NCBI GenBank assembly: GCA_011390315.1
Contig: JAABSQ010000609.1
Coordinates: 1 to 38,559, forward strand
Direction: 5' to 3'
From: Desulfobacteraceae bacterium
GTDB lineage: Bacteria > Desulfobacterota > Desulfobacteria > Desulfobacterales > Desulfococcaceae
Length of the DNA: 38,559 nucleotides
Shown here: in pieces, positions 8,647 through 16,568 of the stretch
Layout of the letters: the number at the start of each line of letters is the position of its first letter
How positions within the stretch are numbered: the first letter of the stretch is position 1
Notes under the pieces: model-generated
The model's database searches: none
Told to the model about the DNA's origin: nothing
The model's input: only the letters and a program-made list of their open reading frames with translations
Made by a program: the position numbers and the translations under genes

Positions 8647-9471
8647 TTATGGGCGCGGGTCTAGAATCCGGTTGTCGATCAGCCGGGTCTTCCCGAATTT
8701 GACGGCGAGGGCCATCAGGACCGGTCGGTTCAGGGTGGACACCGGTTCCAGGGTATGGGGATCACAGAGGGTGACGTAATCCACCACCGCGTCCGGCCGG
8801 GCTTCGATGGACTCCAGGGCTTCCCGGCGGATTCGGTCGGGGTCGGTTTCGCCCGCTTGAACCCGCTCCCGGGCCCGGTCGAGGGAACGGCTGAGGCAGA
8901 GCGCCTGACGCCGATGGTCCGGGGTCAGATAGGTGTTGCGAGAACTCATGGCGAGACCGTCGGGTTCTCTCACGATGGGGGCGCCGATGATGTCGATATC
9001 GAAGTTGAGGTCCCGCACCACCCGTTGAATGACCAGAAGCTGCTGGTAATCCTTTTGTCCGAACACCGCCGCATGGGGTTTGACGATGTTGAAAAGCTTG
9101 GTCACCACCGTGGCCACCCCTCGAAAATGGACCGGTCTGGAGAGACCGCAGAGGTGTTGAGGAAGCTTTTCCAGGGTCACATAGGTCTGGTAGCCGGGGC
9201 CGTAGATAGTGTCCGGGTCCGGCGCGAAAATGACATCGGCTCCGGCTTCCCGGCAAAGCGCCCGGTCCCGGTCGAAATCCCGCGGATAGGCTTCGAGGTC
9301 TTCTCCGGGACCGAACTGGGCGGGATTGACGAAGATGCTCACCACCACCTCGTCCCCGTGTTTTTTCGCTTCGGCGACCAGCGACAGGTGGCCCGGGTGA
9401 AGGTATCCCATGGTGGGAACCAGAACCACGGTTTTTCCCGAAATTCGGGCCTGATCCGAATGGGCCTGCAT
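8647..9471 (-). CDS. panC: Pantothenate synthetase PanC
   Basis: It joins pantoate and beta-alanine with ATP to make pantothenate for coenzyme A. Family motifs include [15 protein letters not shown] (HxGH nucleotide site), FGQKDYQQL and MSSRNTYL. The ATG at 9471 has no Shine-Dalgarno sequence and would remove the first beta strand. In frame upstream lies a segment reading IKIIRSIPD that matches the usual MKIIR-type N-terminus. It begins with an ATC codon at 9498-9496, and AAAGGGG sits 7 bases before it. The true product therefore probably starts at 9498. It is the first gene of panC-metK. Confidence 0.93.
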   Translation of the reverse strand: MQAHSDQARISGKTVVLVPTMGYLHPGHLSLVAEAKKHGDEVVVSIFVNPAQFGPGEDLEAYPRDFDRDRALCREAGADVIFAPDPDTIYGPGYQTYVTLEKLPQHLCGLSRPVHFRGVATVVTKLFNIVKPHAAVFGQKDYQQLLVIQRVVRDLNFDIDIIGAPIVREPDGLAMSSRNTYLTPDHRRQALCLSRSLDRARERVQAGETDPDRIRREALESIEARPDAVVDYVTLCDPHTLEPVSTLNRPVLMALAVKFGKTRLIDNRILDPRP

Positions 9472-9532
9472 GTCCGGTATGGATCGTATGATTTTGATGG
9501 CGGCACCCCTTTCTTTCTGAAAAACCGGGGGG

Positions 9533-9561
9533 ATGTTAATTCACCGGATTGCAAAAGTCAA
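9533..9561 (-). promoter_or_regulatory. sigma70-type promoter of panC-metK
   Basis: On the minus strand TTGACT (9561-9556) is followed after 17 bases by TAACAT (9538-9533). The predicted transcript start is near 9526. This leaves a leader of about 28 bases before the proposed ATC start, carrying the AAAGGGG ribosome-binding site. Confidence 0.65.
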
Positions 9562-9651
9562 TCCCGGGATCGGCGCTTTCCGAGGGTTTTTCATCGGCGG
9601 GCAAATATCCGTTGAACCGCTTGTATCATCTATGTTACCATGTATTTATAT

Positions 9652-9774
9652 GCCGAACAGGCCTTGATCATCGTTTCGGCCAATGGATGCCGCGGAGTGG
9701 AAGCGACCAACCAATGCGCCCCGAAGGGGCGCGGGCAGGTGAATGGCCGAAACGATGATCAAGGCCGCCGAACA
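9652..9774. mobile_element. MITE-like non-coding element with 23-bp TIRs and 8-bp flanking direct repeats
   Basis: The element proper is 9660-9766 (107 bp). Its ends, beginning GGCCTTGATCATCG, are perfect 23-bp inverted repeats (9660-9682 and 9744-9766). GCCGAACA occurs directly outside each end (9652-9659 and 9767-9774), which is the pattern of an 8-bp target-site duplication. The interior holds a second hairpin, GCGCCCC-GAA-GGGGCGC (9716-9732), and no credible ORF. It sits between the panC promoter and the gene at 9859. Families making 8-bp duplications include IS66, IS256, ISL3 and IS1595; the parent cannot be named from here. Confidence 0.8.
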
Positions 9775-9858
9775 AGACTGCACATGCGGTTTGCCCGGGG
9801 TTCACCGCGGGGTTGAATTCGCAGATGACCGATATTTGAAGACCCGGAGTGTGACGCT

Positions 9859-10239
9859 ATGGAAATACAAAACGATGAATTGGATCGGGTGACGATCCTG
9901 TTGGCTTCATTTTATCTGCTGAGCTTTCTCATCAGCCCGATCCTGCTGATCTGGTCCCTCAACACCCTGTTTAAGACCGGCATCGCCCTGACCCTCAAGA
10001 ACTGGCTGGCCGGGCTTGTATTGATGGGAATCATCAAGTTCCTGCTGAGGGGTAAGGAACGGGTCCGGGAGATGTACGAGGATTACTACGGGGAAGATGA
10101 GGAAGAGGATGAGGAAGACCCCGAGTGGGATTACGGATACGATTTTCCCGAGACGGACAAGAACCGTCGCAAAGCCAAGTTGATCCTCTACCAGAATCCC
10201 AAGAACAGCCACAAGTCCCCGCCGGAAGAGAAATCCTGA
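9859..10239 (+). CDS. Small acidic-tailed membrane protein of unknown function
   Basis: The 126-residue product has two predicted membrane segments (LLASFYLLSFLISPILLIW, residues about 14-32, and NWLAGLVLMGIIKFLL, about 48-63). A highly acidic stretch follows (YYGEDEEEDEEDPEWDYGYD) and then a basic tail. CGGAG lies 9 bases before the ATG. I do not recognise a family. It overlaps nothing and ends 2 bases before the YkgJ-type gene, suggesting co-transcription. Confidence 0.7.
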   Translation: MEIQNDELDRVTILLASFYLLSFLISPILLIWSLNTLFKTGIALTLKNWLAGLVLMGIIKFLLRGKERVREMYEDYYGEDEEEDEEDPEWDYGYDFPETDKNRRKAKLILYQNPKNSHKSPPEEKS

Positions 10240-10241
10240 GG

Positions 10242-11015
10242 ATGGCCGAGGCATTGACAGCCCATGCGGCCGGGGCCCGGTGCCGCCGGTGCGGCATCTG
10301 CTGCCGAAAAGGGGGGCCGGGGCTGCATCTGGAAGACAGGGCACTGGTGGAAACGGGCCGCATTCCCCTGGAACAACTCTATACGATTCGGGCCGGGGAA
10401 ACGGTCTATGACAATGTTCAGGAAAAGCTTCATCGGACTTCCCGGGACATCATCAAGATCAAAAGCCGACCGGACCGGTCCGAATGCGTTTGGATGAATC
10501 CTGCGGGAAACGGTTGCGACCACTATGACGACCGGCCCCTGGAGTGCCGGGTGCTGGATTGCCGGGATACGCATGAAATCGAGGCGGTCTATGCCCGAAA
10601 ACGGCTGGTCCGGGAGAACCTGGTAGGGGAGATCCAAGGATTGTGGAACCTGATCCGCGACCACCAGGACCGGTGCGATCCGCGACAGGTGGAACTTCGC
10701 ATTCGGGCGGTCGATCGGTCGCTTCCATCCTCCCCGAAATCAAACCGGAATGATCCATCCGGTTTACATTCCCGTTCCGATTCATCCTTCGGGGATTCCG
10801 AGTCGATGGCCGAATTGAACCTGATCCTGCAATACGATCTGCATCTCAGGGAAGTCCTCACGGAAGATGGCCGTGTGCATCCGGATCGGTTGGAATTTCT
10901 TCTGGGCCGCCCATTGTATAAAATACTTCGGCCGTCGGGCATCGATATCCGTCTGAAAAACGGGCGTCTGTTTTGGATGACGACAAGCCGGAAGGGGGAA
11001 GAACCGCCGTGTTGA
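10242..11015 (+). CDS. YkgJ family cysteine cluster protein
   Basis: The N-terminus carries CRRCGICCRKGGPGL, the CxxCxxCC-type cluster of the YkgJ (UPF0153) putative zinc/iron-chelating family. Further cysteines occur at SECVWM, GCDHYDDRPLECRVLDC. A C-terminal extension (residues about 160-257) with a Ser/Asn-rich linker and SMAELNLILQYDLHLREVL is not part of the core domain. ATG 10242 is chosen because the ORF-track start at 10125 lies inside the preceding gene. The metal bound and the function are unknown. It overlaps the HD gene by 7 bases. Confidence 0.85.
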   Translation: MAEALTAHAAGARCRRCGICCRKGGPGLHLEDRALVETGRIPLEQLYTIRAGETVYDNVQEKLHRTSRDIIKIKSRPDRSECVWMNPAGNGCDHYDDRPLECRVLDCRDTHEIEAVYARKRLVRENLVGEIQGLWNLIRDHQDRCDPRQVELRIRAVDRSLPSSPKSNRNDPSGLHSRSDSSFGDSESMAELNLILQYDLHLREVLTEDGRVHPDRLEFLLGRPLYKILRPSGIDIRLKNGRLFWMTTSRKGEEPPC

Positions 11016-11911
11016 ATCTGCATCGACTGATTGCCGATCCGTTCGTGAAAAAACTGTCTGCGCTCTACCGGGAAACCTATGGACCGGCGGCGCCCCGATA
11101 CGCCTCCATGATCGAGTGGTCCGGCCATTTCGCCCTGGAGACCATCGCCGATTCCGACGCCCTCTATCACAATGTGGAGCATACCGTCATGGTCACCCTG
11201 GCCGGGCAGGAGATCCTTCGGGGAAAGCACCGAATGGAAGGGGGCGTCACCCCGGATGACTGGCTTCATTTCCTGATGGCCCTGCTGTGCCACGACATCG
11301 GCTACGTAAAGGGCATCTGCGGGTCCGACCGGGACGGCCGCTATGCCACCGGTATCCAAGACAAGACGGTGGCGCTCGGTCCCGAATCCACCTGCGCCGC
11401 CCTGGCGCCCTACCATGTGGATCGAAGCAAACGGTTTGTTATCGAGCGGTTGGGTGAAAACATGCTCTTGAAGGAACTGGATGTGGACCGGTTGATCACC
11501 TATATTGAAATGACCCGGTTTCCGATCCCCAAGGAGGACGGTTATGAAGACACCCGCGGCTACCCGGGGCTGCTGCGGGCCGCGGATCTGATCGGTCAGT
11601 TCGGCGACCCCGGATATCTTCGCAAAATCCCCGCGCTGTTTTATGAATTCGAAGAAAACGGCGGCAACCGGGCCGCCGGTTACGCCAACCCCGGGGACAT
11701 GCGACAGCGCTACGCCGGCTTTTATTGGCAGGCGGTGAGCCCCTATATTCAGGATGCCCTGGGCTATCTTCAGGTTACCCGGGAGGGCAAAGAATGGATC
11801 GCCAATCTTCAGGCTCATGTTCTCACCGTCGAACATGAACAGAAGCAGGAAATACCCGACGCCAAAACGCCGGATATCAATATGCCGGATATCAATATGA
11901 TTGACGAATGA
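11009..11911 (+). CDS. HD-domain metalloprotein (Npun_R2479-like)
   Basis: The roughly 300-residue protein has an HD-type metal site: LYHNVEHTVMV (His), LLCHDIGYVKG (HD) and RAADLIGQFGD (distal Asp). The YHNxxH pattern recalls class I cyclic-nucleotide phosphodiesterases, although the HDxxHxG element of those enzymes is absent. The closest family name I can suggest from memory is the Npun_R2479 HD metalloproteins. GTG 11009 is chosen because GGGGGAAG lies 7 bases upstream; the TTG at 10973 lacks one. The start overlaps the YkgJ stop, consistent with translational coupling. Substrate is unknown. Confidence 0.8.
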   Translation: MLNLHRLIADPFVKKLSALYRETYGPAAPRYASMIEWSGHFALETIADSDALYHNVEHTVMVTLAGQEILRGKHRMEGGVTPDDWLHFLMALLCHDIGYVKGICGSDRDGRYATGIQDKTVALGPESTCAALAPYHVDRSKRFVIERLGENMLLKELDVDRLITYIEMTRFPIPKEDGYEDTRGYPGLLRAADLIGQFGDPGYLRKIPALFYEFEENGGNRAAGYANPGDMRQRYAGFYWQAVSPYIQDALGYLQVTREGKEWIANLQAHVLTVEHEQKQEIPDAKTPDINMPDINMIDE

Positions 11912-11930
11912 AAATGATTGACGAATGAAA
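11870..11930 (+). repeat. Two short tandem duplications across the end of the HD gene
   Basis: CCGGATATCAATATG is present twice head-to-tail (11870-11884, 11885-11899). ATGATTGACGAATGAAA is then present twice (11897-11913, 11914-11930). The first duplication adds a PDINM repeat to the protein tail; the second duplicates the stop codon region and leaves an out-of-use copy of MIDE-stop in the spacer. Confidence 0.85.
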
Positions 11931-11946
11931 AAGGGAGGACTGTGAG

Positions 11947-12723
11947 ATGGAATTTGAAGCGGTGAATGTGGAAATGGAAGGCGCCGTCGGGTTTATCACC
12001 CTCAACCGTCCGGACCAGTACAATACCTTCAGCACCCCCCTGGCCCGGGAACTCAATGAAGCCCTGGTTCAGTTGGACCGGGATGAGGCGGTCCGGGTGG
12101 TGGTGGTCAAAGGCGCCGGCAAGGTCTTTTCCACGGGAATCGATTTAAGTGAATTTCCGGAGAAGAAACCGGAGGAGTTCAAACCCTGGATTTCCCTGAT
12201 GGATCAGATGCATAAAACCATCGCCGATATGGGCAAACCGGTGGTGGCCATGGCCCACCGGTATGCGGTGGCCAACGGCGCCGGTCTGCTTTTTGCCGCC
12301 GATTTTGCGATCGTATCCGAAGACACCCGGATCGGCACCACCGCCATCAACCTGGGGCTGCTCTGTACCGGGCCGATCATTCCGGTTTCCTATGGATTGG
12401 GCAAAAAGAAAGGTCTTGAAATGCTCCTGGCCGGAGACATGATCGATGCGCAGGAAGCCGAGCGGCTGGGCCTGGTCAACAAGGTGGTGCCGGCGGAGAA
12501 CCTGGAGGCCGAAACCCGGGCTTTTGCGGAAAAACTGGCCCAAAAGAGCCCGGTGGCCATGGCCATGGGCAAGCGGTTTTACTACCGCATGCTGGATATG
12601 GATTTCGACCGGCGCCTGGAGTACGGCAGCGAGGTCTTTTCCGAGTTGTGCATCACCGAAGACGCCCGGGAAGGGGTGGCGTCTTTTTTTGAAAAACGAA
12701 AACCGAAGTGGAAGGGAAAATAA
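11947..12723 (+). CDS. Crotonase-fold (enoyl-CoA hydratase/isomerase family) protein lacking both canonical glutamates
   Basis: The 258-residue product aligns over its whole length with the crotonase superfamily: FITLNRPDQYNTFS, VVVKGAGKVFSTGIDLSEF, ANGAGLLFAADFAI and AERLGLVNKVVP. The oxyanion-hole glycines are present. The Glu of the GGGCEL motif is Leu in GAGLLFAAD, and the Glu of the usual QPE segment is replaced in GTTAINLGLL. It is thus unlikely to be an ordinary hydratase; isomerase, hydrolase or another CoA chemistry is possible. GGGAGG precedes the ATG. It lies in the 9.9-13.3 kb same-strand run. Confidence 0.88.
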   Translation: MEFEAVNVEMEGAVGFITLNRPDQYNTFSTPLARELNEALVQLDRDEAVRVVVVKGAGKVFSTGIDLSEFPEKKPEEFKPWISLMDQMHKTIADMGKPVVAMAHRYAVANGAGLLFAADFAIVSEDTRIGTTAINLGLLCTGPIIPVSYGLGKKKGLEMLLAGDMIDAQEAERLGLVNKVVPAENLEAETRAFAEKLAQKSPVAMAMGKRFYYRMLDMDFDRRLEYGSEVFSELCITEDAREGVASFFEKRKPKWKGK

Positions 12724-12773
12724 TCGGTCCAACCGATCACTTCCATACCGAAACCAACCGAAACGGAGGCGAT

Positions 12774-13340
12774 ATGGCGGAAATCAAGGCCAAGGTGGTA
12801 CTGAAACAGAAAGGGGAAGAGGCGTTCGTTCCCATCAAGCAGCTGATGGTGCAGCTGAACTGGACCCAGGGGGTGGACCTGGATCTGCTGGCGTTTTACA
12901 AAACCAAGGACGGCCGGGTCGGCGGGGTGTTCTCCGATCAATACCCCGGCGGCAGTCGGGGGGACCTGAACGCGTTTCCCTATATTCAGCTGGATAAAGA
13001 TGCCGGAGTGGGCGGCGCCGGCGGAGACCATGCCGAGTGCATGCGGATCACCCGCCTGGACGACATGGCCGAGGTCTTCATCTGCGCCCTCAACTACACC
13101 GATGCGGTGGCCGGACGGGAAATCTCATTTGCGGCATACGACGGGCATGTCATGCTCATGGATGATACCGGCGAATCCTTCGGGGTGCCGCTGGATGCGA
13201 CCGAAAAAGGAAATGTGATCGTGATCGCCCGGCTGGACAACACCAACCCGATCGGCGCCAAGCTGGTCAATGAGAACCGGGTGCTGGGTCTGGGGGAGTT
13301 TTTCGACACCGTTCCCGGGGCGGATGTCCTGAGCAACTGA
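12774..13340 (+). CDS. TerD-like stress/tellurium-resistance domain protein
   Basis: The 188-residue product resembles the TerD family: MVQLNWTQGVDLDLLAFYK in the N-terminal strand region, GVGGAGGDHAECMRI where TerD has its acidic GDD loop, then AEVFICALNYTD. The usual Asp-rich calcium-binding loop is only partly kept, so calcium binding is uncertain. GGAGG lies 4 bases before ATG 12774; the ORF-track start at 12708 overlaps the crotonase gene. No other ter genes (terB, terC, terZ) are in view. Confidence 0.75.
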   Translation: MAEIKAKVVLKQKGEEAFVPIKQLMVQLNWTQGVDLDLLAFYKTKDGRVGGVFSDQYPGGSRGDLNAFPYIQLDKDAGVGGAGGDHAECMRITRLDDMAEVFICALNYTDAVAGREISFAAYDGHVMLMDDTGESFGVPLDATEKGNVIVIARLDNTNPIGAKLVNENRVLGLGEFFDTVPGADVLSN

Positions 13341-13463
13341 CATCGGGGGCTTGGACGGGGTATCGGCGCGGGCATCTTCATTCGATGTCCACCCCGGCGC
13401 CGTCTTCAAACCGAAGCACCTCGGCGCCGAACTCGGAAGGGTAGGCATCGGTTTGGGCGGAGT

Positions 13464-13507
13464 CAAAGAAGAAAACGGGCCGGAATGGAAGAACCATTCC
13501 GGCCCGT
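13464..13507 (-). terminator. Rho-independent terminator of the CBS-DASS operon
   Basis: ACGGGCCGGAATGG (13475-13488) pairs perfectly over 14 bp with its complement at 13494-13507 around a 5-base loop. On the minus strand it is followed by TTTTCTTCTTT. It lies 7 bases after the DASS stop and can also block read-through from the convergent TerD-like gene. Confidence 0.88.
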
Positions 13508-13513
13508 CTGCGT

Positions 13514-15007
13514 TTATCCGCCCGCCGGAATGGTAATGGGCATGCCCATGAGCGGCCAGAGGACCGCGGCCGCAAACCCGGTGACGAGCATCAGCATGAT
13601 GCTGGCGGGGATGCCGTACAGGAAGAATTCCCCGGTGGTGAACTGCTTCGAATCATAGGCGATGGCATTGGGCGCCGCGCCCACCAGAAGCAGAAACGGC
13701 ATGCCGGCCACCACCAGCGAGGAGAAGAGGATCACCTCAGGGGCCACCCCCAGGTAAGGGGCGATCACCAGGGCCACCGGCAGCGAGATGGCGATGGCCG
13801 CCACGTTCATGATGAAGTTGGTCATCATCATGACGAAAAAGGAGATGCCCATCACGAAGACGAACCAGTTGGCTTTTTCGAACATGACCAGCCAGTTCAC
13901 CGCCAGCCATTTGGCCGCGCCGGTCTCCCACAGGCAGAAGCCGATGGACATGGCCCCGGCGAACAGCAGAATGATGTTCCAGGGGATCTCCTCGAGATCG
14001 TTGATGTCCAGAATGCCGAGAATGAAAAAGAGGATGGTGGAGATGAGAATGATGGCGGTCTTGTCGATGGCATAGAGGGCGGGGAAAAAGGAGCGCATCG
14101 ACATCACCCCGATGCAGCCGAAGATGATGACCGCGGCGACGATCTCTTTGGTGGTGACCCCCCCCTGTTCTCTCGCCAGCTGGCGGGCTTTTTCACGAAG
14201 CCCGGGGATTACCCTTTTCTCGGGCTTGCAAACCACCATGAAAAATCCCCACAACAGGAAGGTCATCAGCCATCCGACCGGAAACATATAATAGGTCAAC
14301 TCAAAAAAGGTGATATCCATATTCACCACGTCTTTGTAAAACCCGAGAGCCACAGCCCCCCGGGCCGCTCCCAGAAGGGTGACGATACTGCCGGCGCCGG
14401 CCACATAGGCCATGCCCATGAAGAGCCCCTTGCCGAATTTGGTTCTCCTGTCCCCTTCGCCGTAGAGGCTGTACACCGCCAGGAGGAGCGGATAGATGGT
14501 GGCGGCCACCGCGGTATGGGCCATGATATGGGTCAGGGCCGCGGTGACCACGAAGCAGCCGAGATAGATCATGCTGGTCTTCTCGCCCACGATGGTCAGC
14601 ATCTTATAGGCCATCCGCTTGGTGAGCCCGGTTTTGGTGAAGACCATTCCGATCACGATGGAGGCAAAAATAAACAGGACCGAGGGGTCCATGAAATCTT
14701 TGAACGCCACCTTGGCGGGCCGAATCAGAAAGAGCGCCTGAAGCACCCCGATGGTGATGCTGGTCACCCCGATGGGGACTACCTCCAACACCCACCAGGT
14801 GCCCGCCAGCAGAAAGACGGCGAGGGCGCCCTTGCCTTCCCGGGTCAGCACGAAATGTTCCCCCATCGGGTCCACGGCATCCGGCCATGAGGGGGAAAAA
14901 TAGACGACGCAAAACAGGAGTACGCCGATGCTTATAAACAGATATCTCTTCCAGTTCAGATCAATGCCCAGGTTTTCCGAGCCGGTAGTCGTGGTTTCGC
15001 TCGACAT
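13514..15007 (-). CDS. DASS/SLC13 family sodium-coupled anion symporter
   Basis: The 497-residue polytopic membrane protein has about 12 hydrophobic segments. Family features include LEVVPIGVTSITIGVLQALF near residue 75, ALTHIMAHTAVAATIYPLLL around 160 and TNFIMNVAAIAISLPVAL around 395, which fit the paired substrate/sodium regions of the divalent anion:Na+ symporters (dicarboxylate or sulfate). The substrate cannot be decided from sequence. GGAGGAG precedes ATG 15007. The CBS gene lies 41 bases upstream on the same strand. Confidence 0.9.
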   Translation of the reverse strand: MSSETTTTGSENLGIDLNWKRYLFISIGVLLFCVVYFSPSWPDAVDPMGEHFVLTREGKGALAVFLLAGTWWVLEVVPIGVTSITIGVLQALFLIRPAKVAFKDFMDPSVLFIFASIVIGMVFTKTGLTKRMAYKMLTIVGEKTSMIYLGCFVVTAALTHIMAHTAVAATIYPLLLAVYSLYGEGDRRTKFGKGLFMGMAYVAGAGSIVTLLGAARGAVALGFYKDVVNMDITFFELTYYMFPVGWLMTFLLWGFFMVVCKPEKRVIPGLREKARQLAREQGGVTTKEIVAAVIIFGCIGVMSMRSFFPALYAIDKTAIILISTILFFILGILDINDLEEIPWNIILLFAGAMSIGFCLWETGAAKWLAVNWLVMFEKANWFVFVMGISFFVMMMTNFIMNVAAIAISLPVALVIAPYLGVAPEVILFSSLVVAGMPFLLLVGAAPNAIAYDSKQFTTGEFFLYGIPASIMLMLVTGFAAAVLWPLMGMPITIPAGG

Positions 15008-15048
15008 GAATTTTCTCCTCCGTTTTAGCTAATCTGTTGATTCTTGCT

Positions 15049-15615
15049 TTATCCCGGTAGTTTACATTCAGCGATTTCCTTGACCACCGCTTCAAACACG
15101 TCGGTGAGCCGAAGAATGCCGATAATTTCCCCGGTATCATGGGAGGTCACCAGAAGCGACTGGTGGCTGCCCATCACCAGTTGATGAATCCCCTCATTCA
15201 GATTGGCATCGGCCTCGATGAATTCCCCCTCTTCCGGTTTGATCATAAAGAATTCCACCTTTTTTTCGGCCACCTTTTTGCAAAGGTGGTCCAGGGGCGC
15301 GTCCCAAAGCCGCAGCTGTTCCAGCATCGATTTCTGAAAATTCCGGGAGAAGCCCATTTGAAAGGATTTTCTTCCACCGGTCAACATTTCATCATACTTG
15401 GGTTCCAGGGATCTCAGGACATCAAGCTGGCTCACCTTTCCGATGATTTTATTGTTTTCGTCGTAAATCAAAACGGCCCGATGGCGATACCGGTTTTGAT
15501 CAAACTCCTCCTGGGATTTTTCCAGGGCCAGTACCGTTTCACTGAGGGTGGCCGTTTTGGGGACCGTGGCATATTCCGACAACGGAACCATAAGGTCTTT
15601 GACAAGCAGGTTCAT
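15049..15615 (-). CDS. CBS-domain pair protein
   Basis: The 188-residue soluble protein contains two CBS motifs. The first runs from MVPLSEYATVPKTATL with the RHRAVLIYDENNKIIGKVSQLDVLR strand-turn; the second ends with QSLLVTSHDTGEIIGILRLTDVFE. CBS pairs usually bind adenosine nucleotides or SAM and regulate a partner. Placed first in a two-gene operon with the DASS transporter, it may modulate transport or sense the cell's energy state (inference). ATG 15615 with GGAGG upstream is preferred over the ORF-track start at 15714. Confidence 0.85.
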   Translation of the reverse strand: MNLLVKDLMVPLSEYATVPKTATLSETVLALEKSQEEFDQNRYRHRAVLIYDENNKIIGKVSQLDVLRSLEPKYDEMLTGGRKSFQMGFSRNFQKSMLEQLRLWDAPLDHLCKKVAEKKVEFFMIKPEEGEFIEADANLNEGIHQLVMGSHQSLLVTSHDTGEIIGILRLTDVFEAVVKEIAECKLPG

Positions 15616-15950
15616 AATCTTCCTCCGTCTTTCAGGGTTATCGTGTGGCGGATGATCTCCGCCGGTATTCCGGCAATCCGGCTTCAAATTCGTTTTAAAC
15701 CGGTTGAACGGCAATAGGTCGGGTTACTCGATTTAAACCATCATTTTTTGAGGTATCCAACCATTTGCCTGGATTTAGATAAAAAGATTTTCTGATATCA
15801 CAAGTACAGGCATGATTTCAATGGTTCAATCAGGATCATTTAAAAAAAGCGAAAAAGTCGATAATCGGTTCCGTTGATTTGGCATTTTCAATTTTGATCC
15901 TTACTGTTGGAAAGCCAATGTTTACAAATGCGCATTGAAGGAGAAAGAAA
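15616..15950. other. AT-richer intergenic region between divergent CBS-DASS and HD nucleotidase-like genes
   Basis: These 335 bases separate two divergent transcription units and must hold both promoters. Several poly-A/T stretches are present (for example near 15745 and 15840). No -35/-10 pair at standard spacing was convincing on either strand, and no gene or clear repeat was seen. Confidence 0.5.
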
Positions 15951-16541
15951 ATGGATACACATCGTCTGGATCGGCAATTGGCCTTCATCTTGGAAATCGA
16001 CGGATTGAAGGAGGTGGCCCGTCAATCCTATCTGCTGAGCGGAAAGCGGCGGGAAAACACGGCGGAGCACAGCTGGCATCTGGCGGTCATGGCCTCCGTT
16101 CTAACGGAATATGCCGATGCACCGGTGGATGTGGGCCGAGTCATTCGCATGGTGCTGATCCATGATATTGTTGAAATCGATGCTGGTGATACCTATTGTT
16201 ACGATGCGTATGGACATTTAGATAAGGCGGAGCGGGAAAAACGCGCCGCCGACCGCATTTTCGGGCTTCTGCCTCAGGACCAGGAGATTCAGATGCGTAC
16301 GCTGTGGGAAGAATTCGAAACCGGGAATAGCCCGGAAGCCCGGTGGGCCCGGTCTCTGGATCGTTTCATGCCGCTGCTGCACAATTTTCATACCGGCGGC
16401 AAGTCCTGGCGGGAGCACGACATAACCCGGCCTCAGGTGAGGGAGCGGATGCGGCCGCTTCAAGGCGGATCCGAAGCGCTCTGGAAGCTTGCGGAATCCA
16501 TCATCGATCAGGCGGTGGAGCGCGGGTATCTGGCCCCCTGA
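15951..16541 (+). CDS. HD-domain protein, YfbR/HDDC2-like putative 5'-nucleotidase
   Basis: The 196-residue product has the HD_3 layout: RRENTAEHSWHLAVMAS (metal His), VLIHDIVEIDAGDTY (HD plus Glu and Asp) and SLDRFMPLL (distal Asp). This pattern is shared by E. coli YfbR 5'-deoxynucleotidase and eukaryotic HDDC2. It probably hydrolyses nucleoside monophosphates; substrate choice is not visible. GAAGGAG precedes the ATG. The methyltransferase fusion gene follows 27 bases later. Confidence 0.88.
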   Translation: MDTHRLDRQLAFILEIDGLKEVARQSYLLSGKRRENTAEHSWHLAVMASVLTEYADAPVDVGRVIRMVLIHDIVEIDAGDTYCYDAYGHLDKAEREKRAADRIFGLLPQDQEIQMRTLWEEFETGNSPEARWARSLDRFMPLLHNFHTGGKSWREHDITRPQVRERMRPLQGGSEALWKLAESIIDQAVERGYLAP

Positions 16542-16568
16542 GGCCCAAATATATTATGAGGTGATATC

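Noticed and set aside
9716-9732. REP/RAYT-type palindrome reading of GCGCCCC-GAA-GGGGCGC
   Set aside because: On its own it looks like a REP hairpin, but it lies inside an element with longer terminal repeats and a target duplication, so a MITE explains more. No RAYT transposase gene is in view.
9549-9758. 69-aa ORF across the inverted-repeat element
   Set aside because: It runs through one TIR and the hairpin, has no Shine-Dalgarno sequence and no recognisable protein pattern.
15616-15950. Sigma54 promoter in the CBS/HD divergent spacer
   Set aside because: TGGCAT near 15880 lacks the GC element at the required 10-base distance.
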